Shown here in pieces: positions 29,731 to 37,934 of a stretch of 64,000 bases of DNA. Under the pieces are notes generated by a model. The model was not told where the DNA came from, searched no databases, and saw only the letters and a list, made by a program, of their open reading frames with translations. Source of the stretch: Anaerolineaceae bacterium (GTDB lineage Bacteria; Chloroflexota; Anaerolineae; Aggregatilineales; Phototrophicaceae). A program made the translations under genes and the position numbers. Every line of letters starts with the position of its first letter. The first letter of the stretch is position 1. The stretch is from positions 62,001-126,000 of the forward strand of contig JAPOVC010000026.1 of NCBI GenBank assembly GCA_026708325.1, in the 5' to 3' direction.

Positions 29731-30912
29731 CTAACCAATCTGCGGCGCCATCGCCCGGTGTCGCTCGACCAGGGTCCGCAAATGATAAACCAGACGTTCG
29801 ACGTGCGCCGCTGTACTGTGTTTGCCCAGCACAAATCGCATTTGGCCCATCAGGCGGTCGCTGTCCACGCCGCAGGCCAGCAGCACGTGGCTCGGTTCCT
29901 GCTGTCCGGACGTGCAGGCGCTGCCGCCGCTGGCGCAAATCCCCAGTTCCGACAAATCCAGCAGGATCGAATCGCCATTGAGCCAGCGCAACACAAAGCT
30001 GCTGTGGCCCGCCAGCCTTTCCTCCGGATGCCCGGTCAGGGTTGCCTCCGGAATGTTGGCCAGCACCTGCCGGACCAGGTCGTCGCGCAAGTCGGCCAGC
30101 CGGGCGCAGGTCGCTGCGCGTTCAGCTTCCGCCAGTTCCAGCGCCCGTGCCAGACCCACGATCAGTGGCAAGGGCTCCGTGCCGCTGCGTCGATGGGCCT
30201 GCTGGCCGCCACCCACGATCTGCGCCTTCAGTCCAATCGCGCGTCGCACCACCAGGACGCCAATGCCTTTTGGCCCATAGCACTTGTGCCCGGCCAGACT
30301 CATGAGGTCCACGTTTAGCGCCTGCACGTCCAGGGTCAGGAGGCCGGGCGCCTGCACGGCATCGGTATGAAAGGGCACGCGCCGGTTTTTGGCCTTGATC
30401 GCCGCGCCGATGTCGGCGATCGGGTTGATACTGCCGATTTCGTTGCTGGCATACAGCACACTCACCAGCACCGTGTCCGGCCGCATGGCCTCAACGACCT
30501 GGGCCGCTGTGACGCGACCGGTTGAATCGACCGGCAGGAAGGTGACGTCGAAGCCTTCACCCGCCAATTCCTGCGCGACGTCCAGCACGGCATGATGCTC
30601 GGCAGCCGTCGTAATGACGTGATTGCCACGGCCGCGGGCGCGCATGGCATGCGCCACACCCTTGAGCGCAAGATTGTCGGCTTCCGTGCCGCCACTGGTA
30701 AAGACCAGTTCCGGCGGGCCTCCGGCGCGGCAGTTGACGACTTCCGCGATAGTCTCGATGGAGCGTTGAATCGCCGCATCGGCGGCCTTGCCGGCAGTAT
30801 GCAAACTGGAGGCATTGCCGAAGACCTCGCTCCAGTAGGGTTGCATGGCCTCGACCACGCGGGGATCTGTCGGCGTGGTCGCGCTGTTGTCCAGATAAAT
30901 CATGTCGTTCAC
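29731..30912 (-). CDS. Cysteine desulfurase (NifS/IscS type)
   Basis: 393-residue PLP enzyme releasing sulfur from cysteine as enzyme persulfide. MIYLDNSATTPTDPRV, the His stacking on PLP in TTAAEHHAVLD, the Schiff-base lysine in AGHKCYGPKGIG and the catalytic Cys loop CASGGSACTSG are visible. It starts most likely at GTG 30912, overlapping the nadB stop (GTGA); an ATG three codons later is the alternative. Its place directly after nadA-nadB suggests it supplies sulfur for the NadA [4Fe-4S] cluster, as NifS-like proteins do beside nad genes in other bacteria. Whether it also serves general iron-sulfur assembly with IscX is unknown. Confidence 0.92.
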   Translation of the reverse strand: MNDMIYLDNSATTPTDPRVVEAMQPYWSEVFGNASSLHTAGKAADAAIQRSIETIAEVVNCRAGGPPELVFTSGGTEADNLALKGVAHAMRARGRGNHVITTAAEHHAVLDVAQELAGEGFDVTFLPVDSTGRVTAAQVVEAMRPDTVLVSVLYASNEIGSINPIADIGAAIKAKNRRVPFHTDAVQAPGLLTLDVQALNVDLMSLAGHKCYGPKGIGVLVVRRAIGLKAQIVGGGQQAHRRSGTEPLPLIVGLARALELAEAERAATCARLADLRDDLVRQVLANIPEATLTGHPEERLAGHSSFVLRWLNGDSILLDLSELGICASGGSACTSGQQEPSHVLLACGVDSDRLMGQMRFVLGKHSTAAHVERLVYHLRTLVERHRAMAPQIG

Positions 30913-32504
30913 GGCTGCCCCCCGGCCTGCAAGGCCGGATCATCCGCACGGTAATGCGTGCCGCGACTGTGCCGGTTGCGCAAAGCCGCCCAGGTCACCA
31001 TGCGCGCCACCTGAACGGCGTTGCGCAAGCCGATCAGCTGATCGTTCAGGTGCGTGGTCCGGTAAAACTCTTCAATTTCATGCCACAAATGCCGCAGTTC
31101 GCGTTGGGCGCGCTGCAGGCGGTCTCCGTTGCGCACCAGACCCACATAATGCCACATGAGATTTCGTATGGTCGTCATGTCCCCTTCCAGCAAGCCGGGG
31201 TCCGGCCACTGGGTGCTGCGCGCCACCCAGCCAGGCACGCGCGCATCGTCGATCGGGTCGCCCAGGTTGCAGGAAATGTGCCGCGCCGCGCGGTCGCCCC
31301 ATACCAGGCCCTCGAGCAGGCTGGTGCTGGCGAGCCGGTTGGCGCCGTGCAGGCCCGTGCAACTGACTTCTCCCACCGCATAAAGCCCGGTAATGCTGCT
31401 GCGTCCCCAGTCATCCACCAGGACGCCGCCACAGGCGTAATGGGCGGCGGGCACGACCGGTATCGGCTCGCAGGTGGGGTCCACGCCGTATCGTGTGCAG
31501 TTTTCGACAATCTGCGGAAAGCGGTCGCGAATGAAGTCGGCGGAGTGCCTTTGCGAGATGTCGAGCCAGACATGCTCCAGTCCGCCCTCAAGCATTTCAC
31601 GATGGATGGCGCGTGCAACCACGTCGCGTGGCGCCAAATCTCCCCAGCGGGAGTCGTGGCGCTGCATGATGGGCTGGCCCTCCGGCGTCAGCAGGACCGC
31701 GCCTTCGCCGCGCAGGGCTTCGCTGATGAGCAGATTCGGTGCGCCGCGCACACTAAGCGTGGTGGGATGAAACTGGATGTATTCCATATTCAGGATGCGG
31801 GCCCCCGCGCGGCCGGCCATGGCCAGGCCGTCTCCCCGCGCCCCGGGCGGGTTGCTGGTGTTGCGGTAGATCTGTCCGATCCCGCCGCTGGCCAGGATGG
31901 TCTCGCCCGCCAGCACGCGCAGGATTTCACCTGTCTCCCGCTGCAACACGTATGCGCCATGGCAGGCAGGCGCTTCATAGATGGCCAGCGGGTCCAGCGC
32001 ATGGTGCGGAAAGGTAATCAGATCAACGGCGGTGTGGCCGCTGAGCAGACGGATGTTGGGCCGTTCAGCGAGGGCCCGCAACATGGCATCGGTGATGGCG
32101 GCGCCCGTGCGGTCCCCGACGTGCACGACCCGGCGGGTGCTGTGCGCCCCTTCCAGCGCGAATTCGAGCTCGCCTGGTACGGTCGTGTCAAAGCAAACGC
32201 CGACCTGCTCCACCAGCACCGAGCGCACGAGGTCCGGGCCTTCCCCGGCCAGCAGACGGGCGGCCCGCGGAGAACTCAGGCCGGCCCCGGCCCGCAGAAT
32301 GTCGTCCACCAGCATTTCCGGCGAATCGTCCAGTCCGCGCGTTACGATTCCACCCTGGGCGCGGCCGCTGTTGCTGTCGGCGGCGTCATGGGCGCGGGTG
32401 ATGATGGTGATGTCGTGATTACGGTTCTCGCTCAGACGCAGGGCGGCTGTCGCGCCGGCGATGCCGCAGCCAATGATGAGCGTATGCGTCTGAATCGCGT
32501 CCAC
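30909..32504 (-). CDS. nadB: L-aspartate oxidase
   Basis: 531-residue FAD enzyme making iminoaspartate, first step of de novo NAD synthesis. The dinucleotide motif IIGCGIAGATAALRL, SGRAQGGIVTRG, HPTTLSV, and the succinate-dehydrogenase-like VPAAHYACGGVLVDDWG and EVSCTGLHGANRLASTSLLEGLVWG are present. A C-terminal helical domain follows. The start is a GTG 5 nt after the nadA stop, with AGGT upstream. The stop overlaps the cysteine desulfurase start. Confidence 0.95.
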   Translation of the reverse strand: MDAIQTHTLIIGCGIAGATAALRLSENRNHDITIITRAHDAADSNSGRAQGGIVTRGLDDSPEMLVDDILRAGAGLSSPRAARLLAGEGPDLVRSVLVEQVGVCFDTTVPGELEFALEGAHSTRRVVHVGDRTGAAITDAMLRALAERPNIRLLSGHTAVDLITFPHHALDPLAIYEAPACHGAYVLQRETGEILRVLAGETILASGGIGQIYRNTSNPPGARGDGLAMAGRAGARILNMEYIQFHPTTLSVRGAPNLLISEALRGEGAVLLTPEGQPIMQRHDSRWGDLAPRDVVARAIHREMLEGGLEHVWLDISQRHSADFIRDRFPQIVENCTRYGVDPTCEPIPVVPAAHYACGGVLVDDWGRSSITGLYAVGEVSCTGLHGANRLASTSLLEGLVWGDRAARHISCNLGDPIDDARVPGWVARSTQWPDPGLLEGDMTTIRNLMWHYVGLVRNGDRLQRAQRELRHLWHEIEEFYRTTHLNDQLIGLRNAVQVARMVTWAALRNRHSRGTHYRADDPALQAGGQP

Positions 32505-32509
32505 GGCGA

Positions 32510-33619
32510 TTACCTGGGTATGGACAACATGCGGTCCAGTGCCAGGCGGGCGTTATGCTGGACGTCATCCGGGACCGTGATCTGGTTGATGACACGGTCC
32601 TCCACAAGATTCTCCAGCACATCTGCCAGGTCCAGCGGACTGATGCGGTACATGGTGCTGCAGAGGCAGGAGAAGGGCGACAGCAGCTGCACCATGCGGT
32701 CGGGGTGGTCGTTTTTCAGACGGTTGACCATGTGCATTTCGGTGCCCACGGCCCACTTGCTGCCGGGTTCCGCCGCCTCGACCGTGCGAATGATGGATGC
32801 CGTCGAGCCCACGAAATCGGCCTTTTCAACCACCTCCATCATGCACTCCGGATGCACGATGATATTGATCTCCGGGTGATGGCGGCGCCAGAGGTCCACG
32901 TGCTCCGGGCGGAACTGCTGATGCACACTGCAGTGTCCCTGCCAGAGCAACACCCTGGCGTTCAGGATTTGTTCATCGCTGAGGCCGCCGTAGGGCTCGA
33001 AGGGGTTCCAGAGCACCATTTCATCCAGCGGGATGCCCATGTCCCGGCCTGTGTTGCGTCCCAGATGCTGGTCCGGGAAAAAGAACACCTTGTCGCGTTC
33101 GGCCAGGGCCATCTCCATCGCGCCCCGCGCGTTGGAAGACGTGCAGACCGTGCCACCGTGTTCGCCCACGAAGGATTTAAGGTTGGCCGCGCTGTTGATG
33201 TAGGTCACGGGCATGATGCGGCTGGCGGGGTCGTCCATCAGCACGTCGCCCAGTTCCTCCCATGCGCCGAGCACCTGCTCAAGATTGGCCATGTCCGCCA
33301 TGCTGCAGCCGGCCTTCATGTTGGGCAGGATGACGACCTGGTCCTCACGACCCAGAATCACGGCGCTTTCCGCCATGAAGTGCACGCCTGCGAAGACGAT
33401 GACCCTCGCACTGACGCGAGCCCCTTCCACACTCAACTGGTAGCTGTCGCCGACGAAATCCGCAAACTGCACGACCTCGTCACGCTGGTAGTGGTGGCCC
33501 AGAATGACCACCTCGTCACCCAGAATGGCGCGCGCGCGCCGGATGCGCTTTTGCGCGACGGCTTCCTGCTCTATGAGCGTTTCTTCTGCGGCAGGATCCG
33601 CAATCATTAATTGGTCCAT
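32510..33619 (-). CDS. nadA: Quinolinate synthase A
   Basis: 369-residue [4Fe-4S] enzyme condensing iminoaspartate with dihydroxyacetone phosphate. Characteristic ILGHHYQRDEVVQFADFVGDS, FAGVHFMAESA, and the three cluster cysteines in MKAGCSMADM, GTVCTSSNA and SPFSCLCSTMYRI are visible. It starts at the ATG at 33619 behind GGAG, overlapping the nadC 3' end by 13 nt. A second in-frame ATG at 33607 overlaps the nadC stop (TAATG) and is possible. Confidence 0.96.
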   Translation of the reverse strand: MDQLMIADPAAEETLIEQEAVAQKRIRRARAILGDEVVILGHHYQRDEVVQFADFVGDSYQLSVEGARVSARVIVFAGVHFMAESAVILGREDQVVILPNMKAGCSMADMANLEQVLGAWEELGDVLMDDPASRIMPVTYINSAANLKSFVGEHGGTVCTSSNARGAMEMALAERDKVFFFPDQHLGRNTGRDMGIPLDEMVLWNPFEPYGGLSDEQILNARVLLWQGHCSVHQQFRPEHVDLWRRHHPEINIIVHPECMMEVVEKADFVGSTASIIRTVEAAEPGSKWAVGTEMHMVNRLKNDHPDRMVQLLSPFSCLCSTMYRISPLDLADVLENLVEDRVINQITVPDDVQHNARLALDRMLSIPR

Positions 33620-34488
33620 GTCGTCTCTCCGTTCGTGAGAATCCTCATCGAACAGTCCAGCACCGGCGCCGAATGCGTCAACGCGCCGACACTGATAAAG
33701 TCCACTCCCGTTGCCGCGACCGCCGGCACCCTCTCCAGGGTCATGTTGCCTGACGCTTCCAGCGGCACACGACCGTCGCTCCGCACGACTGCTTCACGCA
33801 GGTCGCCCAGAGACATATTGTCCAGCAAAATGCGCTGCGGTGCCAGCCCCAGCGCTTCGTTCAGTTGGGGCAGACGCTCCACCTCAATGATGACCGGCAG
33901 ACCCTCCGCCGCCGAGCAGGCCCGTACGCGCAACAGGGCAGCCGTAATGCCACCGGCGGCGGCGATGTGATTCTCCTTGATCAAGAGCGCGTCATGCAAA
34001 CCGAGGCGATGGTTGCTGCCCCCACCCATCCGCACTGCATACTTTTCAAGCCGGCGCCAGCCTGGGGTGGTCTTGCGGGTATCGAGAATGGTGGCCCCGG
34101 TGCCGGCCACCGCATCGACGTAGCGCCGCGTCAGGGTGGCAATCCCGCTAAGGTGCTGCAAAAAATTCAGGGCCGTCCGTTCGGCGCCCAACAGGGTTAC
34201 CGCCCTGCCCTCAATTTCACACAAGGTCTCCCCGGCTGACACCTGCTCGCCATCACCCCTGGCCAGACGGACGCGGACCTCCGCATCCAGCTCGCTGAAC
34301 ACGCGGGCCGCCAGAGGCAGGCCCGCCAGCACCCCTTCTGTCCTGGAGTGGATCCGGGCTATCGCCCTTTTGCCGGAGGTGAGTGTCGCCAGCGAGGTGA
34401 CGTCCCCGCGCTCACCGAGGTCTTCGGCAAGCGCCAGGCGAATCAGGTCGCCAGAGCAGTCCACGGCGGTCGTGCATGCGTCCAGCAT
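33607..34488 (-). CDS. nadC: Nicotinate-nucleotide pyrophosphorylase (carboxylating)
   Basis: 293-residue quinolinate phosphoribosyltransferase. ALAEDLGERGDVTSLATL, LNFLQHLSGIATLTRRYVDA, ILDTRKTTPGWRRLEKYAVR, GGGSNHRLGLHDALLIKENH and ISVGALTHSAPVLDCSM are family signatures. It makes nicotinate mononucleotide from quinolinate. An in-frame extension far upstream overlaps the flavoprotein gene and was rejected. It is first in the nadC-nadA-nadB operon and has a consensus-like promoter 40-75 nt upstream. Confidence 0.95.
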   Translation of the reverse strand: MLDACTTAVDCSGDLIRLALAEDLGERGDVTSLATLTSGKRAIARIHSRTEGVLAGLPLAARVFSELDAEVRVRLARGDGEQVSAGETLCEIEGRAVTLLGAERTALNFLQHLSGIATLTRRYVDAVAGTGATILDTRKTTPGWRRLEKYAVRMGGGSNHRLGLHDALLIKENHIAAAGGITAALLRVRACSAAEGLPVIIEVERLPQLNEALGLAPQRILLDNMSLGDLREAVVRSDGRVPLEASGNMTLERVPAVAATGVDFISVGALTHSAPVLDCSMRILTNGETTWTN

Positions 34489-34537
34489 GGAAACAAAGGG
34501 TTTCGCTCTGCGTTGTGGCCGGTCATGGCCTGACTCA

Positions 34538-34566
34538 ATCCTATTCCCTGGGCATGACCCTGTCAA
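34538..34566 (-). promoter_or_regulatory. Promoter of the nadC-nadA-nadB-iscS-argG-argH operon
   Basis: On the minus strand a perfect TTGACA (forward 34561-34566), a 17-nt spacer and TAGGAT (forward 34538-34543) predict a start near 34531, 43 nt before the nadC ATG. The leader contains the GGCC-N6-GGCC element, too generic to call an operator. Confidence 0.7.
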
Positions 34567-34580
34567 GCAGGCGGGCTGCC

Positions 34581-36074
34581 TCACAGCGCCAGCTGACGCA
34601 GCACATCGCGCGTCACACGCATCGCGCCGGCAACAACACCGGCTGTCGACTGACCGGGAAAGACGGAGTCCCCCACCAGGCGCAGGTTGCGCAGGCCGCT
34701 GCGGGGTCCGCGCGCGTTGAGGAGCGACGTTACCGGGAAACCGCCCACGAGTCCCATGTGCCTGCCGGTGTAGTACTGCCAGGTCAGTGGCGTCCCGGCC
34801 AATTGCAGACGTATTCCCTCGCGGAAGCACGGCAGGGCGCGTTCCATATGCCGCAGCATCCGCCCGACGTATTCCGCCTTGCGCGCCTCACAGGCCGCCG
34901 GGTCGGTCTGAAACAGACTCTGCCAATCAGTAGCCCGCGTGTGCGTGGAGACGGTCAGCGCGCGGCAGCCCTCCGGCGCGCGGGAGCCATCCCAGGGGGG
35001 TGAAATCGAGATGAAGAGGCTGTTCCCCTCGCCCAATGGCCCATCCAAACTGGTCACCACCTGATGATGGTCCGCCGCGCCCTCCGGCAAATTGCGTTGG
35101 TCCAGCCCCAGATGCAACACGAATGCGCCCCAGCCCGCTTTGCGCGTCCGGGCTTCCCGCTTGAGCCGTCCGGGAGCCGAATCACCCAGCAGCCTGGCAA
35201 GATTCCAGGGCGTGACGTTGGCGACGATGAAATCCGCTGGAAGGCGTTGTCCGGAGCGACGCCGACGGCCGCTTCGCACGACAACGCCGGTCGCCAGTCC
35301 CTCCTGGACGAGGATACGCGTCACCTGCTGCCGCAACACCAATCTGCCGCCAAGCTGTTGCAAACGGCAGGACAAGGACTGCGCCAGCGCGCCCATGCCG
35401 CCCTCCATCTGCATGGTTCCCTGCCGCGGCAGGTCCAGCGCCGTCGCGCCCCACAGGGCATTCACCTCTTCGCTGGTGCTCTGGGCCGATATGAGCAATT
35501 GCGCATCCAGCAATCGGCGAAACTCCCGGTCCTCATGCGGCAGGTCCCGCGCCATCCAGTCCGCGACACTGCGGAATGCGAAGGGCGCGTGGCGCAGGCC
35601 CCCGGGCGCATGGCGCCAGAGCGTGCGGGCAAGGCGCGTCCACTCATGCCCGTCCGCCGGGGGCCATGGCAGACCGCCGGCGCCAAGTTTCCAGCCAAAG
35701 GCGGCCAGTTCGCGTTGCCGGGTCCAGAATGCTGCGCTGTGGGGAAAGGCCTGCAACAGGTCTTCCCGGTCCTGGCCGAAGACGACGCTGCGCCGGGGCA
35801 GGTGGACGACCCACGACGGTTCCTGCGGGCGCACCGGCCAATCGATGTCCAGCATGCGGGCAAGCCGGTCATGCGGGCCGCCTGGCTGAAACCCGCCCGC
35901 GATCGTAGCGCCGGCATCAAAGCGGTAGCCCTTGTGAAAGAAGGTGCCGGCGCAGCCACCGGGATACACGTGCGCTTCAAGCGCCGTCACGTCGCAGCCG
36001 GCGCGCGCCAGCAGGGCGGCCGTCGCCAGCCCGCCGATGCCCGCGCCGATGACCAGGACCCGGGGCCCGCTCAG
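34581..36074 (-). CDS. Phytoene-desaturase/carotenoid-isomerase-like FAD oxidoreductase with apparent CTG start
   Basis: About 497 residues. The N-terminal FAD-binding motif VLVIGAGIGGLATAALLARA and a following acidic residue form a proper Rossmann entry. The CrtI-like features VYPGGCAGTFFHKGYRFDAG and the C-terminal LRLVGDSVFPGQSTAGVVAGAMRV follow. No ATG, GTG or TTG lies upstream of that motif in frame. The only fitting start is CTG at 36074, with GGAAG seven nt before it and a CTGA overlap with the upstream stop. A GTG at 35990 would delete the nucleotide-binding loop. Substrate may be a carotenoid or other polyene, but no crtB is here. It is coupled to the SRPBCC gene. Confidence 0.82.
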   Translation of the reverse strand: MSGPRVLVIGAGIGGLATAALLARAGCDVTALEAHVYPGGCAGTFFHKGYRFDAGATIAGGFQPGGPHDRLARMLDIDWPVRPQEPSWVVHLPRRSVVFGQDREDLLQAFPHSAAFWTRQRELAAFGWKLGAGGLPWPPADGHEWTRLARTLWRHAPGGLRHAPFAFRSVADWMARDLPHEDREFRRLLDAQLLISAQSTSEEVNALWGATALDLPRQGTMQMEGGMGALAQSLSCRLQQLGGRLVLRQQVTRILVQEGLATGVVVRSGRRRRSGQRLPADFIVANVTPWNLARLLGDSAPGRLKREARTRKAGWGAFVLHLGLDQRNLPEGAADHHQVVTSLDGPLGEGNSLFISISPPWDGSRAPEGCRALTVSTHTRATDWQSLFQTDPAACEARKAEYVGRMLRHMERALPCFREGIRLQLAGTPLTWQYYTGRHMGLVGGFPVTSLLNARGPRSGLRNLRLVGDSVFPGQSTAGVVAGAMRVTRDVLRQLAL

Positions 36075-36544
36075 GACAGGTCTTCCAGTGCCTTGCGCGT
36101 GCGCCAGTGGCGATAGCGAAAGAGGAGCGTCAGGGCCGGGCCGTCAAAGAGGAGCCGCGTCAGTATCCCGCGCCAGCCGGGTCGATGCTCCAGGGAAATA
36201 CGGTCGATCAGGGCGACACCTTCGTCCAATGGTTCGAAGATGTGCTGATGTTCCCAGTGTGCCAGCGGACCGTCTATCAGCCGGTCTGTGAACGAAGAGG
36301 CCGTCGGGCCAGGTTCGTGACGTGCCAGCCAGCGAAGGGAAACGGGACCTGGCCCCATGCGCAACAGGACATCCCCTTCGGTTATGGAGCGGCGCTCGTC
36401 CTGGACGATCTTCATGGGCAGCCCCGGGGGCGTCAGACGCTGCAGCGCGCCCGGGTCCTCGTGAAAGGTCTGCAGCGACTGCAGATCACTGCGTATTTTG
36501 CTGCGGTGTACGAACTCCCTGCGTCCCCTTGCGAAAAGCTTCAT
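36071..36544 (-). CDS. SRPBCC-fold (START-like) protein
   Basis: 157-residue helix-grip protein. FHEDPGALQRLTPPGLPMKI, TEGDVLLRMGPGPVSLRWLA, SSFTDRLIDGPLAHWEHQHIFE match the SRPBCC/polyketide-cyclase-like family often found beside NAD- or FAD-dependent oxidoreductases. These proteins bind hydrophobic ligands in a central cavity. Ligand unknown. It overlaps the flavoprotein start by 4 nt, so both likely act on the same substrate. It diverges from the secreted Met-rich protein gene. Confidence 0.8.
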   Translation of the reverse strand: MKLFARGRREFVHRSKIRSDLQSLQTFHEDPGALQRLTPPGLPMKIVQDERRSITEGDVLLRMGPGPVSLRWLARHEPGPTASSFTDRLIDGPLAHWEHQHIFEPLDEGVALIDRISLEHRPGWRGILTRLLFDGPALTLLFRYRHWRTRKALEDLS

Positions 36545-36629
36545 GATAAACTCGCATGTACAAGTGTGAACCTTTTGTTCATTTTATGCGTAGTTCGGCC
36601 TGATGGGAATTTGCCGAAGGAGCGTGCTC

Positions 36630-37829
36630 ATGACTTTCACATTTCGAATCGCCTTGTTGCTGGCGCTGCTGCTTGCAATGGCCGGGGCTGCACAGGCCGA
36701 CTTTCACGACCTTGTCTTCTGCGGAGAACTGACGGAAACGGACTGTGCCCTGCTCATGCAGGCCAGTGAGAATTCTGCCAGTCAAACGGCGGGCACCTAC
36801 AATCTGGATATGGACCTCGACCTGCAGGACTTCGGGTCGGGTTCAACGGACTCACCAGGCGACTTCGGTATCTCGCTGGACGTGGACACAGTATGGAGTG
36901 GCGACCTCTCCGCCTTTGAAGCCATGGGCCTGGAATCCATGAGCATGATGACCGATCCGGAAGCCCTGCTGGTCATGCTGGGCGACCTGTTGTCACAAGT
37001 CAGCGGCAGTGCCACCGTGACCCTGGTGGCGCCACAGGGCTTGCCCGGCGTGCCGGAAGACGACATTCCCGCTGCGCTCCTTGGCGGCGTAACCATGGAA
37101 ATGCGGCTGGTGGATGGCCATGCCTACCTTGACCTGTCCAGCCTGGCCACGATCATGGCGGCGGACGACGGCGTCCCAAGCGGCTGGTTTGGCTTCCACA
37201 TCATGGACTTGCTGGAAGCGATGATGGATTCTGGCATGATGGACATGGACATGAATGGTCTGGCGGACGAGGGGACAGAATCCGGTTCCGCCGACAGCGC
37301 GGACATGAAGCAGGACATGGCGGCGATGGAAGCGATGATGGCTGACTGGTCCGACCCCGAGTTCCTGGGGACCTTCATGGTGGTGGAACGCCTGCAGGAC
37401 CAAATCGTCGAGGGCCGTGGAGTCGCGGTGTTCCACACAGGGATAGATCTGTCAGCCCTGTTTGGCAGCCCTGAATTCAGGGAACTGATGATGGCCAGTG
37501 GAGAACTGGGTCAGGACGAAGTCGATGAAGACGATATGGCAATGATGGACTTCATGCTTGGCATGGTCGCGGACGCCATCGACGTTGAGGCCACGCAATT
37601 CATCGGTCTGGAAGACAGGTTGATCCTGCGTGAGGATACGTCCATGATCATGGACCTGGGGGCCATGATGAACCCCATGGGTGGCTCGTCGGAAGCCATG
37701 ACCCTCCTCGCCATCGACGCGCGCGTGGACTACGGCTACCCGGCCGAAGCGCCCGTCATCAATGTGCCCGAGAACGCCTACATCCTGTCTCCGGGCCTGC
37801 TGCTGGCCGGCGCGGACGCCCAGGCATAA
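36630..37829 (+). CDS. Secreted Met/Asp-rich protein of unknown function
   Basis: 399 residues, not recognised. A signal peptide (TFRIALLLALLLAMAGAAQA, cleavage near AQA-DF) is followed by a strongly acidic mature protein. Residues about 192-250 are extremely rich in Met and Asp, with MMDSGMMDMDMNG and MKQDMAAMEAMM. The rest has beta-rich stretches such as GGVTMEMRLVDGHAYLDLSS and a repeat of that pattern, which recalls the LolA/LppX/LprG lipoprotein fold, but there is no lipobox Cys. AAGGAG seven nt before 36630 sets the start. A Met-rich loop could bind copper or resist oxidation; that is speculation. Confidence 0.7.
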   Translation: MTFTFRIALLLALLLAMAGAAQADFHDLVFCGELTETDCALLMQASENSASQTAGTYNLDMDLDLQDFGSGSTDSPGDFGISLDVDTVWSGDLSAFEAMGLESMSMMTDPEALLVMLGDLLSQVSGSATVTLVAPQGLPGVPEDDIPAALLGGVTMEMRLVDGHAYLDLSSLATIMAADDGVPSGWFGFHIMDLLEAMMDSGMMDMDMNGLADEGTESGSADSADMKQDMAAMEAMMADWSDPEFLGTFMVVERLQDQIVEGRGVAVFHTGIDLSALFGSPEFRELMMASGELGQDEVDEDDMAMMDFMLGMVADAIDVEATQFIGLEDRLILREDTSMIMDLGAMMNPMGGSSEAMTLLAIDARVDYGYPAEAPVINVPENAYILSPGLLLAGADAQA

Positions 37830-37851
37830 CTTCTTCCTGAAAGGACCGGGC

Positions 37852-37879
37852 GCGCCCGAAGCAAGGGTGCGCCCGAAGC
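37852..37879. repeat. Short direct repeat GCGCCCGAAGC, period 17
   Basis: Two exact 11-nt copies (37852-37862 and 37869-37879) lie between the Met-rich protein and the LarA-like gene. The first overlaps the 10-bp palindrome GGGCGCGCCC. Function unknown; a regulator site is possible. Confidence 0.4.
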
Positions 37880-37934
37880 TGTCCTGCGTTACCATCCCCC
37901 GACTGTCGAATTGCCCGGGACTACAGGGGACGCC

